A stretch of DNA of 64,000 nucleotides from Microbacterium sp. Leaf288 (lineage in GTDB: Bacteria > Actinomycetota > Actinomycetes > Actinomycetales > Microbacteriaceae), in assembly GCF_001422925.1 (NCBI RefSeq), contig NZ_LMNI01000012.1:62345-126344 (forward strand), given 5' to 3'. Each line of letters opens with the position of its first letter. The stretch's first letter is position 1. Shown piece after piece: positions 48,499-56,725 of this stretch. The notes beneath the pieces are model-generated. The model was not told the origin of the DNA and did not search any database. It saw only the letters and a program-made list of their open reading frames with translations. The translations under genes and the position numbers were made by a program.

Positions 48499-48550
48499 GA
48501 TGCTGCTCGCGGAATGACGATGCCGGCGGCCTGGTTGCAGGCATCCGTCC

Positions 48551-48880
48551 TCAGTGGTTGAAGATGATGAGCAGCAGTCCGCCGAGCACGGCCGCGGCGC
48601 AGACCGCGAAGCACGCGTAGGCGCCTGCGAGCGCGAACCGCTTCTGGCCGACGGTCAGCGGGCTGCGCTTGGCCGCCTTCGCGGCGGCCTTCTCGGCGCG
48701 CCGCGCCTCCTTCTCGGAGATGACGGTGATGGCGTCGGTGAACTCCGCGGGGGCCACCACGGGAGCGCGGCCGGCGCGGACGAGCAGTCGCAGGCCGAGC
48801 GCGTAGAAGGAGACGACCACGATGGCCGAGATGAACGCCGCGAGGAACACCTGAACGAAGGCGAGCCAGTTGATGATCAT
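48551..48880 (-). CDS. Small membrane protein co-translated with PiT transporter
   Basis: A 109-residue protein with two membrane helices (about 3-28 and 83-106) joined by a charged, alanine/lysine-rich helix (EKEARRAEKAAAKAAK). It starts inside the stop codon of the phosphate transporter gene (ATGA overlap). I do not recognise a named family; the tight coupling suggests a role with the phosphate transporter. The central helix resembles the lysine/alanine-rich C-terminal tail of that transporter. Confidence 0.75.
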   Translation of the reverse strand: MIINWLAFVQVFLAAFISAIVVVSFYALGLRLLVRAGRAPVVAPAEFTDAITVISEKEARRAEKAAAKAAKRSPLTVGQKRFALAGAYACFAVCAAAVLGGLLLIIFNH

Positions 48881-50172
48881 CGCGGGCCTCCGTCCTTCGG
48901 ACGGTTCTCGGATCGCCCGGCCGCCTTGGCGGCCTTCTTCGCGGCCGCTTCCACCGCGGCCACGCGCCGCGCCTCGTCGCGCGCGAGCGCGCGCTGTCGG
49001 CGCGTGGGCGGCGGGTTGCGCTTGACCTTGACGGCCCGACCGGAGTCTGCCACTTCGCTCATCGCGTTCGACGCCGTGACCTCGTCGCGGCGCGAGCGCA
49101 TGAAGAGGAAGAGGATGATGACGACGGCGAGGACCGCGTCGATGATGACGCCCCACACCGGCAGCCACACCACAATGAGCGCGGCAGCGGCGCCGACGGC
49201 GCCCGCGGCCGGGAGCGTGAGGATCCAGCCGACCATGATCCGGCCCGCGGTGCGCCACCGCACCTGGGAGCCGCGACGACCGAGGCCCGAGCCGATGACC
49301 GACCCCGAGGCGACCTGCGTGGTCGACAGCGCGAAGCCGAGGGCGCTCGAGGCGAGGATCGTGGACGCCGTCGACGCCTCGGCCGAGAAGCCCTGCGCCG
49401 GCTTGACCTCGGTGAGGCCCTTGCCGAGGGTGCGGATGATGCGCCAGCCGCCCATGTAGGTGCCGAGTGCGATCGTGATCGCGCACGCGAACACCACCCA
49501 AGTCTGCGGCTCAGGGTTCGAGGCCGACTGCAGACCCGAGGTGATGAGGAGGAGGGTGATGATGCCCATCGTCTTCTGCGCGTCGTTCGTGCCGTGAGCG
49601 AGGGCCACCAGCGACGACGTGAAGATCTGGCCGAACCGGAATCCGTCGCGGCCGTCGGGCTTGCTGTCGTAGCGGCGCGTGAGGACGTACGCGAGTTTCG
49701 TGGCGGTGAACGCGATGACGCCGGCCGTGACGGGCGCGATGAACGCCGGGAGGATCACCTTCGACATCACCACGCCGAAGTTGACGGCGGTGAAGCCGAC
49801 GCCCACGATCGTCGCGCCGATCAGGCCGCCGAAGAGAGCGTGCGACGACGACGACGGAAGGCCCAGCAGCCACGTGAGCATGTTCCACGTGATGGCGCCG
49901 ATCAGGCCGGCGAGGATGATCTCCGGGAAGATGTCGTGGGAGATCTGCTCCTCGTTGATGATCCCGCCCGAGATCGTCTGGGCGACCTCCGTCGACAGGA
50001 ACGCGCCGACCAGGTTCAGGACGGCGGCGAGGAGCACTGCGGTCTTGGGCTTGAGCGCGCCGGTGGCGATGGGCGTCGCCATCGCGTTCGCGGTGTCGTG
50101 GAAGCCGTTCGTGAAGTCGAAGAACAGCGCCAGCGCGATCACCAGAACGATGATGAGGGTTGCGGTTTCCAC
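48877..50172 (-). CDS. Inorganic phosphate transporter, PiT family
   Basis: A 431-residue low-affinity phosphate:cation symporter. The two inverted-repeat signatures are visible: ALFFDFTNGFHDTANAMAT near the start and VALAHGTNDAQKTMGI in the middle, with GLPSSSSHAL between. About 55 C-terminal residues form a basic alanine-rich cytoplasmic tail. The start is GTG 50172, just ahead of the first helix; a GAAAG is the only ribosome-binding-site-like sequence. A pair of Pho-box-like 11-mers lies 67-88 bases upstream. Confidence 0.94.
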   Translation of the reverse strand: METATLIIVLVIALALFFDFTNGFHDTANAMATPIATGALKPKTAVLLAAVLNLVGAFLSTEVAQTISGGIINEEQISHDIFPEIILAGLIGAITWNMLTWLLGLPSSSSHALFGGLIGATIVGVGFTAVNFGVVMSKVILPAFIAPVTAGVIAFTATKLAYVLTRRYDSKPDGRDGFRFGQIFTSSLVALAHGTNDAQKTMGIITLLLITSGLQSASNPEPQTWVVFACAITIALGTYMGGWRIIRTLGKGLTEVKPAQGFSAEASTASTILASSALGFALSTTQVASGSVIGSGLGRRGSQVRWRTAGRIMVGWILTLPAAGAVGAAAALIVVWLPVWGVIIDAVLAVVIILFLFMRSRRDEVTASNAMSEVADSGRAVKVKRNPPPTRRQRALARDEARRVAAVEAAAKKAAKAAGRSENRPKDGGPR

Positions 50173-50238
50173 CGTTCGCTTTCGGGGAGGAGGAGTGGAG
50201 AAAGAGTGTGCCGACGAGATCGACGCGACGAACGAACA

Positions 50239-50260
50239 GTTCACCAAGAGTTCAGGAACC
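50239..50260. promoter_or_regulatory. Candidate Pho box: two tandem 11-mers GTTCANNNNNN
   Basis: GTTCACCAAGA followed at once by GTTCAGGAACC. PhoP of Streptomyces binds tandem 11-base units of the GTTCA type. The position between the PiT gene and the divergent oligopeptidase gene suits control of the phosphate transporter; the orientation alone does not decide which gene. Confidence 0.45.
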
Positions 50261-50295
50261 GGCAACCGGCCAGGAAGAATCCTACATCGGCGACC

Positions 50296-50325
50296 CTGAC
50301 GGTCAACTCAGCAGGCGACTAGCGT
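50296..50325 (+). promoter_or_regulatory. Promoter CTGACG-N18-TAGCGT of leaderless oligopeptidase gene
   Basis: -35 CTGACG (50296-50301), -10 TAGCGT (50320-50325), then six bases to GTG 50332. No ribosome-binding site. Confidence 0.5.
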
Positions 50326-50331
50326 GGAACG

Positions 50332-52455
50332 GTGACTCTCAGCGACTCCGCACCCGCCCCGTCCGCCCCTGTCGCCGGCATCCGTCCGATCGTCCGATCC
50401 CATCACGGCGACGACGTCGAAGACCGCTACGAGTGGTTCCGCGAGAAGGAGGATTCCGCCGTCATCGCGCACCTGGAAGCCGAGAACGCGTACACGCAGC
50501 AGCGCACCGCGCACCTCGACGCTCTGCGCGAGCGCATCTTCGGCGAGATCAAGGGCCGCACGCTCGAGACCGACCTCTCGGTGCCGACCCGCCGGGGCGA
50601 GTGGTGGTACTACGGCCGCACGCTCGAGGGCAAGCAGTACGGCATCCAGTGCCGCGCTCCGCTCGCGTCCGCCGACGACTGGACGCCCCCTGAGCTCTCC
50701 CCCGGCGTCGAGGTCGCAGGCGAGCAGATCCTCCTCGACGGCAACGTCGAGGCCGAGGGCCACGAGTTCTTCTCGCTCGGAAGCTTCGAGGTCTCCAACG
50801 ACGGCACGCTGATGCTCTACGGCGTCGACGTCGCGGGCGACGAGCGCTACACGGTGCGCGTGCGCAACCTCGTGACGGGCGAGCAGCTCCCCGACGAGAT
50901 CCCCGACACCTTCGCAGGCGCGACCTTCTCGCCCGACGGCCGCTTCATCGTCTACACGACCGTCGACGACGCGTGGCGTCCCGACACCGTCTGGCTGCAT
51001 GAGCTCGGCACGGCCGTCGACGACGACGCGAAGCTCTTCCATGAGCCCGACGAGAAGTACTGGGTGGGCGCCGGGTTCACGCGCAGCGACCGCTTCCTCG
51101 TGATCGGTCTCGGCTCTTCGATCACGAGCGAGGAATGGCTGCTGGATGCCGACGACCTCCGTGGCAAGCCGCGCGTGGTGTGGCCTCGCACCGAGGGGGT
51201 CGAATACGACTCCGAGCACGCCGTCGTCGACGGCGAGGACGTGCTGTTCGTCCTCCACAACGACGGAGCCCTCGATTTCGAGCTCGTGCGGGTGGCAGCA
51301 TCCGATCCGTCCGGCGACCGTGCTGTCGTGATCCCCCATCGTCCCGGCGAGCGCCTGCTCGGCGTCTCGACGTTCCGCGACTGGGGCGTCGTGGGCTACC
51401 GCCGCGGTGGCCTCGCCCGCCTCGGCATGCTCGACTACGCGACGGGCGCCGTCGACGAGATCACGTTCGACGAGCCGCTGTACTCGGTGGGCACCGGCGG
51501 CAACCCGGAGTGGGCTCCTCCCCTGCTGCGCCTCGGCTACGGCTCGTTCGTCACCCCCGGCACCGTCTACGACCTCGACATCGCCACGCGCGAGCTGTAC
51601 CTGCGCAAGCGTCAGCCGGTGCTCGGCGGCTACGAGCCCGACGACTACGCGCAGGCCCGCGTGTGGGCGACCGCCCAGGACGGCACGCAGATCCCGATCT
51701 CGCTCGTCTACAAGCGCTCGTTCGGCGACGCGGGCGTGGCGCCGCGCCCGGTGCACCTGTACGGCTACGGCTCGTACGAGCACTCCATCGAGCCCGGCTT
51801 CTCGGTGCCGCGCCTGTCGGAGCTCGACCGCGGCGTCGTCTTCGCCGTCGCCCACGTGCGTGGGGGTGGCGAGATGGGGCGCCAGTGGTACGAGGACGGA
51901 AAGCTCCTCAACAAGCGCAACACCTTCACGGACTTCGTCGACAGCGCACTGCACCTCATCGACAACGGCTACACGACGGCGTCGCAACTTGTCGCCGAGG
52001 GCGGCTCGGCCGGCGGCCTCCTCATGGGCGCGGTCGCCAACATCGCGCCCGAGCTCTTCGCGGGTGTGCTCGCCGATGTGCCGTTCGTCGACGCGCTGAC
52101 CACGATCCTCGACCCGTCTCTGCCGCTCACGGTGATCGAGTGGGACGAGTGGGGCGACCCGCTGCACAACCCCGACGTCTACGCCTACATGAAGTCGTAC
52201 TCGCCGTACGAGAACGTGCGGACGGATGCTGCATACCCGCGCATCCTCGCCGTCACATCGCTCAACGACACCCGGGTCCTGTACGTCGAGCCTGCGAAGT
52301 GGGTCGCGCGCCTGCGCGAAGTCGGCGCCGACGCGCTGCTCAAGTGCGAGATGGTCGCCGGCCACGGCGGCGTCTCGGGCCGCTACAACGCGTGGCGCGA
52401 GCGCGCGTTCGAGCTGGCGTGGCTCCTGGACGTGCTGGGCGTCGCCGACGCCTGA
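50332..52455 (+). CDS. Oligopeptidase B (protease II, prolyl oligopeptidase family)
   Basis: A 707-residue cytosolic serine peptidase cutting short peptides after Arg or Lys in characterised members. N-terminal seven-bladed propeller (about 70-400) and C-terminal alpha/beta hydrolase domain with Ser559 in EGGSAGGLLMG, the Asp region near TSLNDTRV and His678 in AGHGGVSGRYN. The acidic pair DWTPPEL and REKEDSAVIAHLEAEN near the start are typical for PtrB. Length equals the family norm (about 690-720). Leaderless GTG start. Confidence 0.94.
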   Translation: MTLSDSAPAPSAPVAGIRPIVRSHHGDDVEDRYEWFREKEDSAVIAHLEAENAYTQQRTAHLDALRERIFGEIKGRTLETDLSVPTRRGEWWYYGRTLEGKQYGIQCRAPLASADDWTPPELSPGVEVAGEQILLDGNVEAEGHEFFSLGSFEVSNDGTLMLYGVDVAGDERYTVRVRNLVTGEQLPDEIPDTFAGATFSPDGRFIVYTTVDDAWRPDTVWLHELGTAVDDDAKLFHEPDEKYWVGAGFTRSDRFLVIGLGSSITSEEWLLDADDLRGKPRVVWPRTEGVEYDSEHAVVDGEDVLFVLHNDGALDFELVRVAASDPSGDRAVVIPHRPGERLLGVSTFRDWGVVGYRRGGLARLGMLDYATGAVDEITFDEPLYSVGTGGNPEWAPPLLRLGYGSFVTPGTVYDLDIATRELYLRKRQPVLGGYEPDDYAQARVWATAQDGTQIPISLVYKRSFGDAGVAPRPVHLYGYGSYEHSIEPGFSVPRLSELDRGVVFAVAHVRGGGEMGRQWYEDGKLLNKRNTFTDFVDSALHLIDNGYTTASQLVAEGGSAGGLLMGAVANIAPELFAGVLADVPFVDALTTILDPSLPLTVIEWDEWGDPLHNPDVYAYMKSYSPYENVRTDAAYPRILAVTSLNDTRVLYVEPAKWVARLREVGADALLKCEMVAGHGGVSGRYNAWRERAFELAWLLDVLGVADA

Positions 52456-52474
52456 ACCGGACCCACGCATCGAC

Positions 52475-52498
52475 GGCGGGATCTCTGCGGAGCCCGCC
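52475..52498. terminator. Terminator between oligopeptidase and LAL regulator genes
   Basis: GGCGGG-AT-CTC pairs with GAG-CCCGCC around TGCG, 20 bases beyond the oligopeptidase stop and immediately before the convergent regulator stop. Confidence 0.6.
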
Positions 52499-52499
52499 C

Positions 52500-55439
52500 T
52501 CAGTCGTGTGCGGGCGCAGCCGGCGCGCGAGCACGGGCGAAGGCGGCGGCCTCCGTGCGGTTGGCCACGCCGAGCTTCGTGAGGATCGAGGACACGTGGA
52601 TCGACGCCGTCTTCGGGCTGATGAAGAGCTCACGGCCGATCTGCGGATTGGTCATGCCACGCGCGACGAGCTCGAGGACCTGTGACTCGCGTTCGGTGAG
52701 GGACGCGATCCTCGAGCCCGGGTCGCCGCCCAGACCGGCGCGGGCCGCGAGCTGCGCGGCCCACCGCGCGACGAGCGCGTCGCCCTCGGCGCGGGCGGAA
52801 GCACCCAGCTCCGCGAGCGTCGCCTCCGCGCCGGCGCGGTCGCCGCACTCGACGAGCGCCTCCGCGAGGCGGAGCGTCGCCAGGTGCACGAACTGGACCG
52901 CGAGGCCTTCGCCCGCGCGCACCCCGGCGAGCACCGCACGCCACGCGGCGAGGCGGGACTCGACGGCGGCATCCGCCGTCGACTCGGCTGCGACGAAGTC
53001 CACGAGCACCGCAGCGACGCCGCGAATCGTCGGCGGTGACACCAGCGCCATGACGTCGTCCCTGATCTGGGAGATCCCGTGGTCCAGTGACGGGTCGGCG
53101 CCGCTGACACGGCGGCCTTCTGCCACCAGCCACGCGCGGATCGGCAGCGACCACGGCCGCACCCACGGCTGCGTCTCGGCGGCGCGCAGCGCGGACTCCC
53201 GCGAGACGCCGGCGCGCACCAGCTCGAGCCTGCGGCGGTCGTCGGGCTCATCGGCGATGCGGACGAGCGCCTCCAAGAGATCGAGCCGCCGCCATCCGTA
53301 GTCCTCGTCCGGCACGTCGAGGACGTCGGGCATCTCGTCGTCGATCACACGCCGCTTCTCGGCGTAGGCCGCCGGTCGATCGCCCCACAGGTCGCCCTCC
53401 GCGAGGACGCGAAGGGCCGCCGACCGGTCGAACGGCACCACCAGGAGCTGCAGCGCGCGCTGCGCGTGAGCCTCGCTCTCTCCGAGCCGTCCGACAGGGA
53501 TCAGCGTGTGCGCCAGGCCCACGGTCGCGATGGCTCCGTGTCCGTGCTCACGCCCGATCTCGAGGGCCTCGCGACGCATCTTCTCGAAGCCCTCGGCGGC
53601 CTCCCGATAGCGTGCCTCGAAGAGAGCGATGCCGGCGAGCACCAGCAGGGCACGGTGCCTTCCGCCCGCGCGCGGCGTCACCTCGAGCGCCGCGTGCGCG
53701 GCGGCGGCGGCGAGTTCGTCGTCGCCGTCGTGCACGCGGCGAACCGCCAGATTCGTCAGGCAGATCGCGAGCGTCTCGGCATCGCCGGAGTCGCGTGCGA
53801 TCGACACGGCGTCCTCCAGCGAGGCGATGTCGTGCCGGCCGCTGATGCTGCGCACGCGCGCGAGCTGCGCCAGCGCGGCCGAATCCGTGCGGCCGACGAG
53901 CAGCGCGTCCGCTTCGGCGAGTGCCTGTTCATCGGCTCGGATGCTGATCCAGCCTTCGCACATCACGAGCCACCAGAGTGCCGTCGCGCGTTCGACCGGG
54001 TCGCTCGGTCCGGGAAGCGCGAGCGCTGCGGTGACCACCGAACGCGCCTCGAGGTAGTCGCCGGCGTGCCAGAGGTACTCCGCCGCACGTCGCAGCACCT
54101 CCATGCGCGACGCACCGCCGACCCGGTCTTGCGCGTCGGGGACGTCATCCCACCACTCGGCGAGGCGGCGCCAGAGCGCTGCTGTCGTCGACGGCGCGAG
54201 TTCGGAGCCGGGCTGGGCGAGACACCGCACCGTGGCGTCGAACGCAGCAGGCACGTCCCCGGACCTCGCCCGATGCTCCGCGACCGCGGCCAGGGTCGAG
54301 AACGACGCGCCGGCGCGCTCGAGCGCATCGGCGTAGGCCCGGTGGGCGTCACGACGCACGCCGGGCAGCACGTCGCCGTACACCGCCTCGCGCAGCAGCG
54401 CGTGGCGGAAGCCGTATCCGGTCGCCGTGACCGTGATGAGCCCTCGCTCGAGCGCCTCCCGGACGCCGTCGTCGAGGACGGTGCGGTCCCCTCCCGACAC
54501 CCGCAGGAGGATGTCGTGGTCGACGTCGTCGCCGCCGACGGAGAGCAGTGCGACGATCTGCCGTGCCCCGGGCGAGGTGCCGCGGTACCGGAGCAGCAGC
54601 AGGTCGCGCAATGGCCCCGGCAGCTCCTCCGCCTCGAGCGACACGAGCTCCTCGACGAAGAACGGCACCCCGCCGCTGCGCGCGGCGATCGCGTCGGTGT
54701 CCGCACGGGAGAACCGGCCCGGCGCGATCGCCTCGATCTGGCTGCCGACCTCCGCGCCGGAGAGCCGCGCGAGCTCCAGGTGCTCGATGTCGCGGCGGCC
54801 CTCGAGCGCCACGACGCCCGACAGCATGGTCCGGCGCGCCACCTCATCGGACCGGTAGGTCAGCACGACGGTGAGATGGCGACCACGACGGGTCATCGCG
54901 AGCAGCGTGGCGAAGGATGCAGTGAGGGCGTCCGCCCAGTGCAGGTCCTCGACGACGACCACGACATGGAACCTCTCGCTGAGGCGCTCCACGACGGTCT
55001 CGATCGTGTCCGAGACGAGGTCGGAGGAAGGCTCGATCGATTCGGGCGCGACCGTCGCCGAGGCTTCCGCGAGTTCCGGAACCAGCACGCCCAGAGTGCG
55101 CAGCACACCCGGTGATGCCGATGCGACGTCGAGCAGCCCGTCCCCCACGCCGGCCCGCAGATCACGGAGCAATCCCCGCAGCGCGTGGAACGGCGGTGCA
55201 CCGTCACCACCGTCGACGCACTGCGCCGTCGCCACCACCACAGGCGGATCGTCTGCCGCCGCGTCGGCTCGCAACGCCCGGATCGCCTCCTGGACGAGCC
55301 GGGTCTTGCCGATCCCCGCCTCGCCCCGGATCACCATCGCGCGCGGAACCCCGCCTCTGCCGTCCGCGAGCGCGCGGCGCAGCGCCTCGAACTCCCCCTG
55401 GCGTCCGATCAGCACGGGACTCACGGCCACCCCAGCCAC
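52500..55439 (-). CDS. LuxR-type large ATP-binding regulator (LAL, MalT-like)
   Basis: A 979-residue transcription factor. N-terminal AAA-type ATPase: Walker A RGEAGIGKTR (near 40), Walker B VVVVVEDLHWAD (near 160). A long TPR-like helical region follows (about 350-880). The C-terminal LuxR HTH is canonical: LTERESQVLELVARGMTNPQIGRELF, then SPKTASIHVSSILTKLGV. LAL proteins sense a ligand through the middle region; the ligand and regulon are unknown. The GTG at 55439 or that at 55424 may be the start; neither has a clear ribosome-binding site. It stands alone between convergent and tandem genes. Confidence 0.92.
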   Translation of the reverse strand: MAGVAVSPVLIGRQGEFEALRRALADGRGGVPRAMVIRGEAGIGKTRLVQEAIRALRADAAADDPPVVVATAQCVDGGDGAPPFHALRGLLRDLRAGVGDGLLDVASASPGVLRTLGVLVPELAEASATVAPESIEPSSDLVSDTIETVVERLSERFHVVVVVEDLHWADALTASFATLLAMTRRGRHLTVVLTYRSDEVARRTMLSGVVALEGRRDIEHLELARLSGAEVGSQIEAIAPGRFSRADTDAIAARSGGVPFFVEELVSLEAEELPGPLRDLLLLRYRGTSPGARQIVALLSVGGDDVDHDILLRVSGGDRTVLDDGVREALERGLITVTATGYGFRHALLREAVYGDVLPGVRRDAHRAYADALERAGASFSTLAAVAEHRARSGDVPAAFDATVRCLAQPGSELAPSTTAALWRRLAEWWDDVPDAQDRVGGASRMEVLRRAAEYLWHAGDYLEARSVVTAALALPGPSDPVERATALWWLVMCEGWISIRADEQALAEADALLVGRTDSAALAQLARVRSISGRHDIASLEDAVSIARDSGDAETLAICLTNLAVRRVHDGDDELAAAAAHAALEVTPRAGGRHRALLVLAGIALFEARYREAAEGFEKMRREALEIGREHGHGAIATVGLAHTLIPVGRLGESEAHAQRALQLLVVPFDRSAALRVLAEGDLWGDRPAAYAEKRRVIDDEMPDVLDVPDEDYGWRRLDLLEALVRIADEPDDRRRLELVRAGVSRESALRAAETQPWVRPWSLPIRAWLVAEGRRVSGADPSLDHGISQIRDDVMALVSPPTIRGVAAVLVDFVAAESTADAAVESRLAAWRAVLAGVRAGEGLAVQFVHLATLRLAEALVECGDRAGAEATLAELGASARAEGDALVARWAAQLAARAGLGGDPGSRIASLTERESQVLELVARGMTNPQIGRELFISPKTASIHVSSILTKLGVANRTEAAAFARARAPAAPAHD

Positions 55440-55481
55440 GACGCCATCGTGGCACGCCTGCGAGCCGCACGTCAGGGGTGC

Positions 55482-55512
55482 GGACGGATGCCTCGGATCG
55501 AGGCATCCGTCC
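55482..55512 (-). terminator. Terminator of pfkA (GGATGC-core stem)
   Basis: Perfect 14-base arms GGACGGATGCCTCG/CGAGGCATCCGTCC with a three-base loop, 24 bases beyond the pfkA stop. Confidence 0.75.
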
Positions 55513-55535
55513 CCTGAGACCTGGCGACGACGAAC

Positions 55536-56564
55536 TCAGCCGAACAGCGCGGCGGCCTCTTCGTAGCGGTAGAGGGGAACGGTGTTGAGCTCGCCGAGCG
55601 CGTCGGCGAACGGGACGCGCACGATGTCGGTGCCGCGCATCGCGACCATCTGACCCCACGCTCCGTCGACGACGGCGTCGGCGGCGTGCAGGCCGAGGCG
55701 TGTCGCGAGCACCCGGTCGAAGCCCGACGGCGAGCCGCCGCGCTGGATGTGGCCGAGCACCGTCGCGCGGGTCTCGATGCCCGTGATGCGCTCGATCTCA
55801 GGCGCGAGGATCTCGCTGATGCCGCCGAGGCGCGGGCGGTTGAAGGCGTCGAGCCCCTTGTCGCTGTAGGCCTCGTCCATGCCGGTGAGGGTGAAGCCCT
55901 CCGACACGACCACGAGCGGCGCGCGGCCGCGGTCGTGGGCCTTGGAGACCAGCGCCGTGATCTCGTCGATCGACATCGGCACCTCGGGGATGCAGATGGC
56001 ATGGGCGCCCGCGGCCATGCCGGCGTGCAGGGCGATCCAGCCGACGTGGCGGCCCATCACCTCGGCGACCATGCACCGCTGGTGCGAGTCGCCGGTGGTG
56101 CGCAGGCGGTCCATCGCGTCGGTCGCGATGTTGACGGCGGTGTCGAAGCCGAACGAGTAGTCGGTGGCGCGCAGGTCGTTGTCGATCGTCTTCGGGACGC
56201 CGAGCACGTTGATGCCGTCGTTGGAGAGGCGGTTCGCGGCCGCGAGGGTTCCCTCGCCGCCGATCGCGATGATGCCGTCGAGGCGGTGGCCGTACATCGT
56301 CTTGGCGATGTTCTCGGCGCCGCCGCGCGGTCCTTCGTACGGATTCGTGCGCGAGGTGCCGAGGATCGTGCCGCCGACCTTCGACAGGCCCTTCACCTCG
56401 TGCCGGGTCAGCGGGAAGAAGTCGCCGTCGACCGCACCGCGCCAGCCGTCGCGGATGCCGACGAACTCGAGGTCGTAGGTCGTCGTGCCCTTGAGCACGA
56501 CGCCACGGATGACCGCGTTGAGCCCGGGGCAGTCGCCGCCGCTCGTCAGGATGCCGATCTTCAT
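55536..56564 (-). CDS. pfkA: 6-phosphofructokinase
   Basis: A 342-residue glycolytic kinase forming fructose-1,6-bisphosphate. GILTSGGDCPGLNAVIRG, IGGEGTLAAANRL, PKTIDNDL and the MGRHVGWIALHAG block are complete. At the two cofactor-determining positions it has Gly (GGEG, the ATP type) with Lys (PKTIDND, as in PPi enzymes), the combination of the actinobacterial group III enzymes; ATP is the likely donor. ATG 56564, single gene, with a hairpin after it. Confidence 0.96.
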   Translation of the reverse strand: MKIGILTSGGDCPGLNAVIRGVVLKGTTTYDLEFVGIRDGWRGAVDGDFFPLTRHEVKGLSKVGGTILGTSRTNPYEGPRGGAENIAKTMYGHRLDGIIAIGGEGTLAAANRLSNDGINVLGVPKTIDNDLRATDYSFGFDTAVNIATDAMDRLRTTGDSHQRCMVAEVMGRHVGWIALHAGMAAGAHAICIPEVPMSIDEITALVSKAHDRGRAPLVVVSEGFTLTGMDEAYSDKGLDAFNRPRLGGISEILAPEIERITGIETRATVLGHIQRGGSPSGFDRVLATRLGLHAADAVVDGAWGQMVAMRGTDIVRVPFADALGELNTVPLYRYEEAAALFG

Positions 56565-56677
56565 TGCTGTGTTCCTCGCTGTCGGGTCGGTGAAGAGGGT
56601 CGGCGTCGCTGCCTCCCCTGACACTAGTGCCGGATGGCCCGGCCTGCCACACGGGGCGCTCCGCCTCGGCCCGCACA

Positions 56678-56716
56678 CGACGAGGGGCGGCGCGAAACCC
56701 GCACCGCCCCTCGTCG
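56678..56716 (-). terminator. Terminator of the SNF2 helicase gene
   Basis: Perfect 13-base arms CGACGAGGGGCGG/CCGCCCCTCGTCG with a 13-base loop, ten bases beyond the helicase stop (minus strand), ahead of pfkA. Confidence 0.7.
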
Positions 56717-56725
56717 AATCGCCTG

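Noticed and set aside
52500-55439. LAL regulator and the STAND regulator as one linked system
   Set aside because: They are separated by transporter and peptidase genes with their own promoters and terminators, and share no visible operator.
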